Shown: piece after piece, positions 22,992 to 31,896 of the stretch | How positions within the stretch are numbered: the first letter of the stretch is position 1 | Layout of the letters: every line of letters begins with the position of its first letter | Assembly: GCA_903880005.1 (NCBI GenBank) | Contig: CAIRNV010000052.1 | Coordinates: 1-40,426, forward strand | From: an uncultured Verrucomicrobiota bacterium | GTDB lineage: Bacteria; Verrucomicrobiota; Verrucomicrobiia; Limisphaerales; UBA9464 | Length of the DNA: 40,426 bases | Reading direction: 5' to 3' | Notes under the pieces: generated by a model | The model's input: only the letters and a program-made list of their open reading frames with translations | Told to the model about the DNA's origin: nothing | The model's database searches: none | Made by a program: the position numbers and the translations under genes

Positions 22992-25244
22992 ATGCTTCAG
23001 GCGCTGGACCTCAGGTTGCTCTGGTATTTCAACCGGGGGATCGCGCACCCGTGGCTGGATCCGGCGATGCAATTCCTGAGCGGCAACGCGCTGCTCGTGC
23101 CGGGGTTGGTGTTGCTGGCGACGCTGTTGCTGGTGTGGGGCGGGCGCCGGGGGCGGGTGTTCGTGTTCATGCTGTCATTCGTCCTCGCCGTTGGGGACTC
23201 CCAGGTGAACAACCGCCTCAAGAAGCTCTTCGAGCGCCCCCGCCCATTCGTGGACCACCCCGAGGTGCGCCTTCTCGCGGGGCGCGGCCCCAGCTACTCG
23301 ATGCCTTCGGGCCATTCGTCGATCTGGGGCGGCATCGTGGCCGTGACGTTCCTGTATTGGCGACGCCGCGACGTGCGGGCCCTGGTGGTCCTGGGGGGGA
23401 TCGGGGTGGGTGTCTCACGGATGTACCTGGGGGTTCACTATCCATCGGACGTACTGGCGGGATGGATGGTGGGGCTGGCCTACGGCGTCGTGCTGGCGCG
23501 CATGGCCGCATGGCTGTGGGGCTGGTGCGGAAGCAAGGCGTTCCCGGCATGGCACCGGGCCTTGCCGAACCTCCTGCGGCCGGACGATGGGGAGGCGGGC
23601 TTGCCAGTCGCCCACGGGCACTGGGAGAAGCTGGGCTGGTGCGTGCTGGTGTTGCTGCTGGCCGGGCGCTGGGCCTACGTGAGCACGCCCGTCATCGAGT
23701 TGAGCGAGGACGAGGCCTACCAATGGGTGTGGTCGAAGCGGCTCGATTGGTCGTACTACTCCAAGCCGCTCGGCATCGCCGTGGCGCATTGGTTGGGGAC
23801 GCATGGGGCGGGCGACCGCGAGCTGGGGGTGCGCCTGTTGCCGCCGTTGTTGGCATTCGTTCTCGGCGGCGTCCTCATGCGGTGGATGGCGCGGAGGACG
23901 GACGGGCGAACAGCCTTCCTGTTCGTGTTGGCCTTGCAGGCGACGCCGCTGCTGGCGGTCGGATCGGTGCTCCTGACGATCGATCCCTTGACCGTGTTCT
24001 TCTACACGCTGGGCATGCTGGCGACGTGGAGGGCCCTTGGCCGGGACGATTCGGCGGGGCCGGTCGCGCTGGCTGGAACCGGCGGCGCGTCCACCGCCCT
24101 TCCAACTGCATCGTCCCGGCCCACGAGGGGCCAGGTGGCGTGGTGGGCCGTGGTGGGCCTGACCATGGCGGGGACGCTCCTGACGAAGTACTTCGCGCCC
24201 TTCCAACTGGCGGCCGTGGTCCTGGCATCGTGCGTGGTGCCGGGTGGGCTGCGCTCGTGGCGTCGGCCCGGGCCATGGCTCGCGCTGGGAATCCTCGCGC
24301 TGGGAACCGTGCCCATCCTGGTTTGGAACATCCGGCACGATTGGGTGACCTTCACGCACCTGGGCGAGCGCGGCGGTTTGGACCAGGCGTGGCGGTATCG
24401 GCCCGCGTGGACGCTGGAGTTCGTGGGAGCGGTTGCCGGCCTGTGGAACCCCATTTGGCTGGGGTTCGTCGTGGTGGCGGCCTGGGCCTTGCTGCGCCCA
24501 ACCAAGGCGGGAAGTCCAAGGCCAGGGGATGGCCCGGAGGATGAGGTCGTGATGCAACGGTTCCTGGCGTGCTTCTGCCTTCCCATCCTGGGCTTTTACC
24601 TCGCGTACACCCTTCGAGCACGGGTGCATCCCAACTGGATTGCGGCGGCGGTGCTACCGGGCCTGATGCTGGCGACGTTGCATGCGCATCGAGCCTGGGC
24701 GGCGGGGTCGCGTCGCACATGGACTTGGGTGCGGGCGGGGCTTTGGGTGGGATTGCCCTTGGTCGTGCTCGTTCATGAGACCGAGTGGGTGGGCAAGCTG
24801 CTGGGACAACCCCTGCCCGCCGCGGCGGAACCCTTGAAGCGCGTGCGCGGCCATCGGGACTTCGCCATGCAAGTCGGCGTCCTGCGCACCAACATGGCCC
24901 AGGGCGGCCGCATGCCCTTTGTCATCGCCGATCACTACGGCCGCGCGGGCCTGCTCAGCTTCTACATGCCGGGAGGCAAGGAATCCCTCCCGGACTCGCC
25001 GTTCATCTACACGCTGCGGACCGGCCGCGTGACGAGCCAGTTCGACCTGTGGCCCGGCTACGAGTCGCGCCGGGGCGAGGACGCGCTGTTCGTCCGGCGT
25101 TCTCCCAAGGACCCGGGCGAGCCCTTGCCGAGGGCCTTGCTGGACCAGTTCGAGCAAGTGGAACGCGTGGGCGAGGTGGAGTCCGGGCACAAGGGCCGCG
25201 TGCTGCATCGGCATGAGGTCTTCGTGTGCCGACGCCTGCGATAG
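22992..25244 (+). CDS. PAP2 phosphatase fused to ArnT/GT39-type glycosyltransferase
   Basis: This 750-residue membrane protein has two parts. Residues about 1-175 are a PAP2 lipid phosphatase with its three motifs: KKLFERPRP (77-85), PSGHS (105-109) and SRMYLGVHYPSD (142-153). Residues about 210-750 are a polytopic glycosyltransferase of the PMT_2/GT39 type. Its first loop DEAYQWVWSKRLDWSYYSKP (240-259) contains the acidic catalytic pair, and it is followed by roughly ten helices and a C-terminal periplasmic domain. Such enzymes transfer sugars from polyprenyl-phosphate donors, and the PAP2 part could recycle the carrier. A short loop near residues 366-378 (STALPTASSRPT) is encoded by a solitary terminus of the 163-bp repeat. 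The ATG is preferred to an upstream TTG at 22965. Confidence 0.9.
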   Translation: MLQALDLRLLWYFNRGIAHPWLDPAMQFLSGNALLVPGLVLLATLLLVWGGRRGRVFVFMLSFVLAVGDSQVNNRLKKLFERPRPFVDHPEVRLLAGRGPSYSMPSGHSSIWGGIVAVTFLYWRRRDVRALVVLGGIGVGVSRMYLGVHYPSDVLAGWMVGLAYGVVLARMAAWLWGWCGSKAFPAWHRALPNLLRPDDGEAGLPVAHGHWEKLGWCVLVLLLAGRWAYVSTPVIELSEDEAYQWVWSKRLDWSYYSKPLGIAVAHWLGTHGAGDRELGVRLLPPLLAFVLGGVLMRWMARRTDGRTAFLFVLALQATPLLAVGSVLLTIDPLTVFFYTLGMLATWRALGRDDSAGPVALAGTGGASTALPTASSRPTRGQVAWWAVVGLTMAGTLLTKYFAPFQLAAVVLASCVVPGGLRSWRRPGPWLALGILALGTVPILVWNIRHDWVTFTHLGERGGLDQAWRYRPAWTLEFVGAVAGLWNPIWLGFVVVAAWALLRPTKAGSPRPGDGPEDEVVMQRFLACFCLPILGFYLAYTLRARVHPNWIAAAVLPGLMLATLHAHRAWAAGSRRTWTWVRAGLWVGLPLVVLVHETEWVGKLLGQPLPAAAEPLKRVRGHRDFAMQVGVLRTNMAQGGRMPFVIADHYGRAGLLSFYMPGGKESLPDSPFIYTLRTGRVTSQFDLWPGYESRRGEDALFVRRSPKDPGEPLPRALLDQFEQVERVGEVESGHKGRVLHRHEVFVCRRLR
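24102..24119 (+). repeat. Solitary terminus of the 163-bp repeat family inside a coding sequence
   Basis: CCAACTGCATCGTCCCGG equals the right terminus of the family (the same GCAGTTGG variant occurs at the left end of copy D). It is in frame in the PAP2/GT39 gene and encodes part of a low-complexity loop between membrane helices. No other part of the element is seen around it. Confidence 0.6.
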
Positions 25245-25331
25245 GCCATGGCCAGGCGGTTCGGGCATGCCGACGGGGCACGCCGGGCAAGGATCGAAGC
25301 CCGCCCAAGCCCGCCCAAGTCCGTCGCTGCA

Positions 25332-26102
25332 TCAACCGCGCGGGAACATCCCCGCCGTCCAACCCCCATCGACGGCCAGGCACGCGCCCGTGACAAACGA
25401 GGCCTCATCCGAGGCCAGGAACAACGCGGCGTCGGCCACTTCCTCGGGCGTGCCCATGCGGCGCATCGCCTGGGTGGACGACATGTCCCGCCGGGCGGCG
25501 GCGGGGTCCGGGTACTCGGCGAGGCGCGCCTTGACGAAGGGGGTTTCGATGCGGCCGGGGCAGACGGCGTTGACGCGGACGCCGGAGGTGGCGTGGTCCA
25601 AGGCGGCGCAGCGCATCATGCCCACGACGGCATGCTTGCTGGTGGTGTAGGCGAAGCGATCCACCAGGCCTTCGAGGCCGGCGGTTGAGCCCGTGACGAC
25701 GACGGATCCACGCCCGCGCTCGACCATGCCAGGCATCCATGCCTTCAGCGTGCGCAGGACGCCCGTCACGTTGACGGACAACATCCGCTCGAAGTCGGCA
25801 ATGCTGGTGGTGAGCAACGTGCCCACGTGCCCGATGCCCGCGTTCGCCACCAACACGTCGAGCGTCGGCACGGATTGCAGCGCCGCGTCGAAGTCGGCGT
25901 CGCGGGTCACGTCGAGGCGCAATGCATTCCCATGGCCCCCCGCCGCGTGGATCAACGCCACGGTGCCTTCCGCAGCCGGGAGGTTGACGTCGGCGGCCCA
26001 TACATGGGCTCCCGCCCGGGCGAAACGCAGGGCAATGGCTTGTCCGATGCCTGAACCGGCGCCGGTCACGAGGGCGGTCTTGGACACGAGGGAAAACGGC
26101 AT
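25332..26102 (-). CDS. Short-chain dehydrogenase/reductase
   Basis: This is a 256-residue classical SDR. It has the cofactor loop TGAGSGIG (13-20), D38 in AADVN after beta-2 (NAD preference is likely), NAGIG (87-91), catalytic S139, Y152 and K156 (YTTSKHA), and the C-terminal CPGRIETPF and FVTGACLAVDGGW typical of the FabG-like group. The substrate is unknown. The ATG at MPFSLVSKTALVTG is the family-like start; the in-frame extension upstream runs into the terminator of the LamG gene. It lies 80-odd bp from the end of the PAP2/GT39 gene, convergent with it. Confidence 0.94.
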   Translation of the reverse strand: MPFSLVSKTALVTGAGSGIGQAIALRFARAGAHVWAADVNLPAAEGTVALIHAAGGHGNALRLDVTRDADFDAALQSVPTLDVLVANAGIGHVGTLLTTSIADFERMLSVNVTGVLRTLKAWMPGMVERGRGSVVVTGSTAGLEGLVDRFAYTTSKHAVVGMMRCAALDHATSGVRVNAVCPGRIETPFVKARLAEYPDPAAARRDMSSTQAMRRMGTPEEVADAALFLASDEASFVTGACLAVDGGWTAGMFPRG

Positions 26103-26190
26103 GGCGAGGACATGCTCCGGACGGGCGTCGGATTCAAGGATCAAACCACGGACGGCGGGTCTTGCGCCGCACGCGTTGATGCGTGGCGAC

Positions 26191-26228
26191 AAAAAAAGGC
26201 GCGGACGACGAAGCCGTCGTCCGCGCCT
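26191..26228 (-). terminator. Intrinsic terminator of the LamG/Ig protein gene
   Basis: A perfect 13-bp stem (26216-26228 with 26197-26209) encloses a 6-base loop. On the minus strand it is followed by a run of seven T residues (26191-26197 read in reverse). It begins 18 bp after the stop codon of the large secreted protein. Confidence 0.95.
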
Positions 26229-26245
26229 CGTGAGGAGCCGGGGGC

Positions 26246-29200
26246 CTAGTTGAGCTTGGCGCGATAGAACTTCGCGCTGGCGCTGGCCGGGGCGGAGTAG
26301 CTCGGCGCGGACGCGCCGGAGACGTTCTGCCACGGGCCTTCGGGGGAGTCGGCGGACTGCAAGGTGCCGAGGTTCCAGCCGACGGTGACGCTGCCGCCGC
26401 TGGCGGTGATGGACAGGGTGACCTTGGGCGTCTCGACGCTGTCGAAGCTGTTGCCGGCCTGGCCGGCGAAGTAGATGGAACGAGCCTCGATGGGGGTCAG
26501 GGCGCGGCGCCAGATGCCGACGTCGTCGATGGCGCCGGCGCCATTGACGCCGTAGTCACCGGACGGGTTCTGGCCGATGGCCAGGCCATTGCCGTAGTCG
26601 AGGGTGGCGAGGCCGGCGATGGAGTATTGATGGACGGCCTTGCCATCCACATAGACGGACGCCGTGGCGGCGGTGCGATCGACGACGGCCACCACGTTGT
26701 GCCATGCGCCATCGTTGATGATGGGGCTGTTGGGCACGGGGTCGGCGACGTAGGTGCCGCTGTTGGCGGTGCTGACGAGGGACAACTCGATGCGGCCGCC
26801 CGAGTCGGCGAAGCACCAACCCTGTTGGTAGGTGGAGCCCGGCGCATTGCCGATGAGGGGCAGGTCGTTCTTCCAGTCGGTGTACTGGGACCAGAAGGAG
26901 ACCGTGAAGCTGTCGGACTCGGTGAACGAGAAGTCGGTGGCGGTCCCGACGTTCACCCAGTTGAAGATGGAGCCGGCCACGGTCTTCAGGCTGACGGCCT
27001 TCGACCCGATCTTGCCCGTGACGAAGGTGGGGCTGCCCACCGCCGTGGCGTTGTTGCCACGGGACGAGGCGTCCTGGTAGTCGCCGTCGAACCGGAGGTG
27101 CAGCACGAGGTCCTGGGGCAGGTTCACCGCGCCGGGGATGGGCAGGGCGGAAAGGACCGCCGGGGAGCTGGTCACCACCTTGGTGCCGGAGCTGACCACG
27201 AACCGATACGTTCCGGAGTCAGCGGCGGTGAGGCTGGCGAAGCTCAGCGTCGGGGCGGTCGCGCCCGGGATGGCGACGCCGTCCTTGGTCCATTGGAAGC
27301 TCAAGGGCGGCGTGCCGGCCGCGCCGGCCTTCAACATGGCCTTGTCGCCCACGAACGCAGTGACCGACGAGGGCGAGGACACGATCGACGGCGGGACGGC
27401 CGTGAACTTGTTCTGGAAGGCGGCGTTGCGAATGGCCTCGATCTCCGTGCCGGTGAGGGCGTGGTCGAAGATCGCGACCTCGTCGATCAAGCCGCCGAAG
27501 ATGCGGTTGCCGCTGGGGTCGGTGCCGATGTGCGTCGCGGCCAGGAAGGACTGGATGCCATGGGCGGTGGGATTCACGGCGCTTTGCAGGCCGGAGCCGG
27601 AGTCGAGGTACATGGTGGCCTGTTCCGGTTCGACGACGAGGGCGACGAGGTTCCATGCGTCGGTGACGGGCGTGAGGGCCGAGTCCCAGTTGTACATGGT
27701 GGCGTTGTCGTTCCAGTTGTAGCCGAGCGTTCCCGAGGTGGGGCGGAGGTTGAGGCCCGCAGCCGGGGCGCCGCCGCCGCGGACATAGACGATGCCGCTG
27801 AAGTCCGTGGGCAGGAGGCCCTTGGGCTGGATGAACGCGATGATGGTGGCGCTCGTGAAGGTGGCGTTGAGCGGCGCGCAGGAGACGTCGCTGGTGTTGC
27901 CGTCAAACAGGAGGGCGCTGTTGGAGGCCTCGAATCCGGACTGGTCCGACGGGCGGGGACCCGCCTGGCCGGACTTGGTGGTCACGGGGTTGAACGTGCC
28001 GTTGAAGCCGCCCACGGAGTCATAAGCGATCGAGCCACTGGACTCGTTGAGCCGCCAGTAGGCGAGCGGGCCGCTGGAGAGGATCGCGGCGGTGGCATTC
28101 GGCGTGACGGGCAACACGGAGAGGGCGGCGGTGGCCGACGTGACGCTGCCATTGGGGTTGGTCGCCACGACGGCGTAGGCGCCGGCCAAGGCATCGCTCA
28201 CCAACGAGACGGTGAGGTTCTTGTTGGTCGCGCCCGGGATCGGGGCCCCGTCCTTCGTCCATTGGAAGGTGATGGGCGTGCTGCCGACGGCGTCGGCCGA
28301 GAACTTGGCGGTGCCGCCGGGGAACACGGCGACGGCGACGGGCGACTTGGAGAGGATGGGCGGCCCGGCGAGGACGTTGAGCGAGACCACCTTGCTGGTG
28401 GCGCTGCCGTAGGGGTTGGTGATGACGACGGTGTAGTCGCCCGAGTCCGAGGCCTTGAGGTTGGCGATGGAGAGCGTGGCCTGCGTCTGGCCGGAGAGGG
28501 CGGTGGCGCCGCGCTTCCATTGGTAGGACAACGGCGAGCCGCCGATCGCCGCGACGGACAGGGTCGCGCCCATGCCCTCGTACAAGGTGCCAGTCGGGCC
28601 GACGGGCTGGGCGGAGATCACGGGGGGCATCTGGCCAGCGGCATACAACTGCTGCAACTGGGCGCCGGTCAGGGCCTTGTCGAAGATCGCCACCTCGTCG
28701 ATGGCGCCGTCAAACCGACGGTTCTGGGTCGAGGAGGGATCCATCCCGAAGTAGATGGGGTCGATGGAGAAGTCGTGGGGCGCCTGGGTGGCGGCGTTGG
28801 TCGCCAGGACGCCATTGAGGCAAAGGATTGTCTGCGTGGGGCTGAACGAGGCCGCCACGAAGCTCCAGACGCCGTCCGGCACCACCATGCGGGGTGACGG
28901 GACGAAGCCATAGCCGGTGTCGTTCCAGTGGTAGCGCAGGTCATTGACGTCGCCGAAGCCGAAGCCGGTGGCGGTGCCATCGCCATTGCGCTGGAAGAGG
29001 ACCGGTGCCCAACCGCCCGCCAGCCAGCCTTGGACGTCGTCCGAGGGGCCGTTGCGCTTGATCCAGGCGGTGAAGGTCACCGTGTCCGTGTTCAGCGAGG
29101 GCGCGGGGATGGAGATGAGGCCGGCCTTGGGATCATCCTTGGACTGGCCGAGCCATCCGTTGATGACGGCGGCCTTGTTGTTGGCGCCGAAGCCCGGGTA

Positions 29201-30217
29201 GGAGGGGCCAGGCTGGTTCATGACGACGCCGTCCGACACCAAGGCGTTCTGTCCGGCGCCCCAGGTGCCGCTGTTGGCCGAGGCGACCGGCGAGGCCGAC
29301 GGGTTGTAAACAGGCTCGTTGAGGCGGTAGTACAGCAACGGGTTGGCCTGCTTGACGAGGGTGTCGTAGGCGGGCGACGGCGTGGCGCTCATGCCGTTCT
29401 GGTAGTGGGACTTGATGACGTCGGCGCTCAGCACGGTGTCGTACACGGCGACCTCGTCCACGATGCCCGAGTAGGTGAAGGCCAGGTCGTTGCGCCGGCC
29501 CACGGTGAAGTAGCCGTCGTAGTTGGGTGCATAGCCCGGGGACAGGCCCGAGGATTGCAGCTCGCCGTTCACGTACAGGTAGGCCATGCCGGTGGACGCG
29601 TCATAGGACACGACGACATGCGCCCACGTGCCCACGGTCGGGACATCGCCGCCGTTGAGGGTCAACGAGCGATTGATCCCCACGTGGTTGAACATCCGGA
29701 AGTTCCAGCCCTTGCCCCCGGCGCTGGTGCCGTTGTCCTGGTAAAGGAGCCAGCCCGAGCGATTCAGGCCCAGCTCGCCATTCACGCCGCGCACGCCGTT
29801 TTGGAGATGCCCGAAGGTCATCACGGAGGTCAGGCCCGCCGGCTCGACCGTCGGCTGCGCCCAAATCTCGGCCGTGAAGGATCCCTGGGGGTTGGTGGAG
29901 GCGTCGAACGGAGTCTGGATCCAGCCCTCGCCCACGGTCGCGCCGCCGTCCGAACTGCCGGCCAAGGCACCCGCCGTCGAGCCATGCATGGGCGTCGAGA
30001 CGCTGTCGTTCACGTAGTAGGCGTCACCGATGGGGCCCGCCGACCCCTGGTTGATCGCCCGGTTGCCCGGGACGGCCGTGGCCTCGTTCAGGCGATAGTA
30101 GCCGACGGCGCCAAGGCTCGTGACCGTGCTGGGATAGTCAGCGGCCTGCGCCGTGACCACGGACGCGATGGCCGCGGCCATGGCCCATGGAAGGGATCTC
30201 CTGGTATGTTGCTTCAT
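26246..30217 (-). CDS. Large secreted protein with four LamG and three Ig-like domains
   Basis: The 1323-residue protein has a signal peptide (1-26, ending VTAQAA). The domain order is LamG 1 (about 30-275), LamG 2 (about 285-528), Ig-like (533-615), Ig-like (620-702), LamG 3 (706-935), Ig-like (943-1023), LamG 4 (1030-1253), then a short beta domain (1265-1323) with GTLQSADSPEGPW and AKFYRAKLN. LamG repeats share the end IDEVAIFDKALTG and the start YYRLNE; Ig domains show YQW/FQW and DSGDYTVV. This is a surface or extracellular binding protein, probably for carbohydrate; no catalytic domain is visible. The C-terminal domain is common on large verrucomicrobial exported proteins. A strong AAGGAAA ribosome binding site fixes the start. 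Confidence 0.95.
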   Translation of the reverse strand: MKQHTRRSLPWAMAAAIASVVTAQAADYPSTVTSLGAVGYYRLNEATAVPGNRAINQGSAGPIGDAYYVNDSVSTPMHGSTAGALAGSSDGGATVGEGWIQTPFDASTNPQGSFTAEIWAQPTVEPAGLTSVMTFGHLQNGVRGVNGELGLNRSGWLLYQDNGTSAGGKGWNFRMFNHVGINRSLTLNGGDVPTVGTWAHVVVSYDASTGMAYLYVNGELQSSGLSPGYAPNYDGYFTVGRRNDLAFTYSGIVDEVAVYDTVLSADVIKSHYQNGMSATPSPAYDTLVKQANPLLYYRLNEPVYNPSASPVASANSGTWGAGQNALVSDGVVMNQPGPSYPGFGANNKAAVINGWLGQSKDDPKAGLISIPAPSLNTDTVTFTAWIKRNGPSDDVQGWLAGGWAPVLFQRNGDGTATGFGFGDVNDLRYHWNDTGYGFVPSPRMVVPDGVWSFVAASFSPTQTILCLNGVLATNAATQAPHDFSIDPIYFGMDPSSTQNRRFDGAIDEVAIFDKALTGAQLQQLYAAGQMPPVISAQPVGPTGTLYEGMGATLSVAAIGGSPLSYQWKRGATALSGQTQATLSIANLKASDSGDYTVVITNPYGSATSKVVSLNVLAGPPILSKSPVAVAVFPGGTAKFSADAVGSTPITFQWTKDGAPIPGATNKNLTVSLVSDALAGAYAVVATNPNGSVTSATAALSVLPVTPNATAAILSSGPLAYWRLNESSGSIAYDSVGGFNGTFNPVTTKSGQAGPRPSDQSGFEASNSALLFDGNTSDVSCAPLNATFTSATIIAFIQPKGLLPTDFSGIVYVRGGGAPAAGLNLRPTSGTLGYNWNDNATMYNWDSALTPVTDAWNLVALVVEPEQATMYLDSGSGLQSAVNPTAHGIQSFLAATHIGTDPSGNRIFGGLIDEVAIFDHALTGTEIEAIRNAAFQNKFTAVPPSIVSSPSSVTAFVGDKAMLKAGAAGTPPLSFQWTKDGVAIPGATAPTLSFASLTAADSGTYRFVVSSGTKVVTSSPAVLSALPIPGAVNLPQDLVLHLRFDGDYQDASSRGNNATAVGSPTFVTGKIGSKAVSLKTVAGSIFNWVNVGTATDFSFTESDSFTVSFWSQYTDWKNDLPLIGNAPGSTYQQGWCFADSGGRIELSLVSTANSGTYVADPVPNSPIINDGAWHNVVAVVDRTAATASVYVDGKAVHQYSIAGLATLDYGNGLAIGQNPSGDYGVNGAGAIDDVGIWRRALTPIEARSIYFAGQAGNSFDSVETPKVTLSITASGGSVTVGWNLGTLQSADSPEGPWQNVSGASAPSYSAPASASAKFYRAKLN

Positions 30218-30566
30218 GATTTTCCTTTTGGGATCGACGGGGTTTTGAGTGCGGTTGCGACCCTCCTCAGGTCGCAACGACAAGGAGGCAGGGGCGTTGA
30301 AACGACCGCATGATGTAGGATGCCCTCCAAAGTGGACCCAAGGCCAAACAGGTCGTGGAGGATTGTCAAGAGATGGCATGGTTAAAAATGAACGAACGGG
30401 CGGCAACGGCTCTCCATGCGGCCACGCCACCCCTTGTTTCCAGCAATGCCCAAGTGGGTCCCCATGTCCCAAACGCATGGATGGCCCGCCGCCAGCACGG
30501 CGTCGCATCGGAACAGCGCTTGCCTTCCCATCCCGGTTCTGGCGTCCTCCTCGCGTCGCGGGCAAC
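30218..30566. other. Upstream region of the LamG gene and tRNA
   Basis: A 349-bp gap shared by the divergent LamG gene and tRNA-Ala. It contains the hairpin at 30254-30278 and a TTGACA hexamer on the minus strand (30369-30364), which lacks a recognisable -10 at normal spacing. It is visibly more AT-rich near 30376-30395 than its surroundings. Open frames through it are shadows. Confidence 0.5.
30254..30278 (-). promoter_or_regulatory. Hairpin in the 5' leader of the LamG gene
   Basis: A perfect 9-bp stem, GTTGCGACC (30254-30262) with GGTCGCAAC (30270-30278), has a 7-base loop. On the minus-strand transcript the loop reads TGAGGAG. It is 36 bases upstream of the start codon. It lacks a T-run, so it may be a leader structure or operator rather than a terminator. 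A function is not demonstrated. Confidence 0.5.
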
Positions 30567-30642
30567 GGGGTCGTAGCTCAGTTGGTAGAGCGTCTCGTTC
30601 GCAATGAGAAGGTCAGGGGTTCGAATCCCCTCGGCTCCACCA
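30567..30642 (+). tRNA. tRNA-Ala (anticodon CGC)
   Basis: A complete 76-nt cloverleaf. The acceptor stem GGGGTCG/CGGCTCC contains the G3-U70 pair that specifies alanine. The D arm is GCTC/GAGC. The anticodon stem TCTCG/TGAGA holds the loop TTCGCAA, giving anticodon CGC. The T arm is AGGGG-TTCGAAT-CCCCT, with discriminator A and an encoded CCA end. Confidence 0.97.
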
Positions 30643-30779
30643 GCCCGGGCGCCCTCCTCCCCCTTCCTTTCCTCCATCGGACCGACTCAGCGGCCACGGT
30701 CGTGCTTGCTGCGTCTTCTCCCTCCCGACCCACTCGCTCCCGCTTGGCCCGTCCCCATCGCCCTCGCGCCCGACGCATC

Positions 30780-31892
30780 TCAGGGCTCCCCAAAGCCCCG
30801 TGCCGTGGCCGCCATGACGGCCTCCGGTGGGACCGACAACATCACCCGGACCAGGTCGTCGTCCGTCCCGGCGATGGGACGTCCGTCGTAGCGATAGAAG
30901 TCGAGCGGACGCCCTCCGACGGCCGGGTTGGGCACGCGGACCCAGTCGGTGCGCAACGGGAACACCGGCGGGTTCAACGTGGGCGTCTCGATGACGACCT
31001 GATGGGGGACGGCCATGGCCGCCGCGATGTGCATGAACGCCGTATCGACGGAGACGAAGGCCCGGGCCCGACCGACCAACGCCGCTGCGGCACGTAGGGA
31101 CGGTGCGGCGGGGAAGCGAAGGCAACCGGGCGGCAGGACCCGCGCCAAGGACTCGTGCGCCCCGCGCTCGCCGGGCCCGCCAAAGGCCACCACGGGCACC
31201 CCCGGCCTCGCCTCGCGCCAATCCCGGAGGAATGCCGCCCAGCGCTCCACCGGCCACCGACGCAGCGCGAGGTTCTTGGTTCCGCCCGAGCCCACGTGGA
31301 TGCCCAGCCATGGCGTCCCCTCAAGCCCTTCTGCACGGCACCAGTCACGGGCCCACGCCTGTTCCGAATCCGACAGGAACAACTCATAGCGTGGCCGGGC
31401 CTCCCGCCGGCGTCCGCCCATCAAGTCCACGAGGCGCAGGTTGTTCTCCGCGCACGACACGGAGTAATCCTGCTCCACGCCGTCCGTGACCAAGCACCGG
31501 TCCAGCCAGCCTTGGTTCTCGTAGCGATGGCTCAGCCGCCGACGCGCCCCCGCCAGCCATGCGACCCACCGATACTCGCGTCGCCCCTGCGGATGGAGCG
31601 TGAGGGAGACGGCCGCTCGGGGCCGGCGCAGGCCCATGACAAATCGGAACCCCTCGGCCCGGGGACGCTCGATGAGATTGAAGGCGTGGACGGCGTCCAC
31701 GTGGGGGTTGCCTTCGAGCAATTGCGCGCTGCCCGGCCACATCACCACCACCTCGATGCGCGCCCCGGGCCATTGGCCGCGAAGTTCCCGCAACACCGGC
31801 GTCGCCATCAAGGTGTCGCCGATCCCGGCCATGCTGAACACCAGCACGCGCCCCGGCCCCGACGCGGAACCCGTCATGCCCATGGCCTCCAT
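30780..31892 (-). CDS. Glycosyltransferase family 9 (ADP-heptose:LPS heptosyltransferase-like)
   Basis: This 370-residue cytoplasmic GT-B enzyme probably adds heptose or a related sugar to lipopolysaccharide core. Key blocks are VFSMAGIGDTLMATPVLREL near the N-terminus, HPQGRREYRW in the acceptor half, and IHVGSGGTKNLALRRWPVERWAAF and SVDTAFMHIAAAMAVP in the nucleotide-binding half. ATG 31892 is 4 bases after the GHL10 stop, with a GGAGG about 10 bases upstream. Two further in-frame ATGs (31883, 31877) could also serve. It is the last gene of the minus-strand envelope cluster before the tRNA. Confidence 0.9.
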   Translation of the reverse strand: MEAMGMTGSASGPGRVLVFSMAGIGDTLMATPVLRELRGQWPGARIEVVVMWPGSAQLLEGNPHVDAVHAFNLIERPRAEGFRFVMGLRRPRAAVSLTLHPQGRREYRWVAWLAGARRRLSHRYENQGWLDRCLVTDGVEQDYSVSCAENNLRLVDLMGGRRREARPRYELFLSDSEQAWARDWCRAEGLEGTPWLGIHVGSGGTKNLALRRWPVERWAAFLRDWREARPGVPVVAFGGPGERGAHESLARVLPPGCLRFPAAPSLRAAAALVGRARAFVSVDTAFMHIAAAMAVPHQVVIETPTLNPPVFPLRTDWVRVPNPAVGGRPLDFYRYDGRPIAGTDDDLVRVMLSVPPEAVMAATARGFGEP

Positions 31893-31896
31893 GCGA

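Noticed and set aside
25288-25323. Short tandem AAGCCCGCCC repeats between the PAP2/GT39 and SDR genes
   Set aside because: Only two to three imperfect units in GC-rich spacer; no sign of a larger array or CRISPR-like spacing.
26627-28897. A 756-codon Gly/Arg/Val-rich plus-strand frame opposite the LamG protein
   Set aside because: Antisense of repetitive LamG/Ig coding sequence; no domain or start signal.
30364-30369. Perfect TTGACA -35-like hexamer on the minus strand upstream of the LamG gene
   Set aside because: No acceptable -10 hexamer at 16-18 bp spacing; could be chance in a locally AT-richer stretch.
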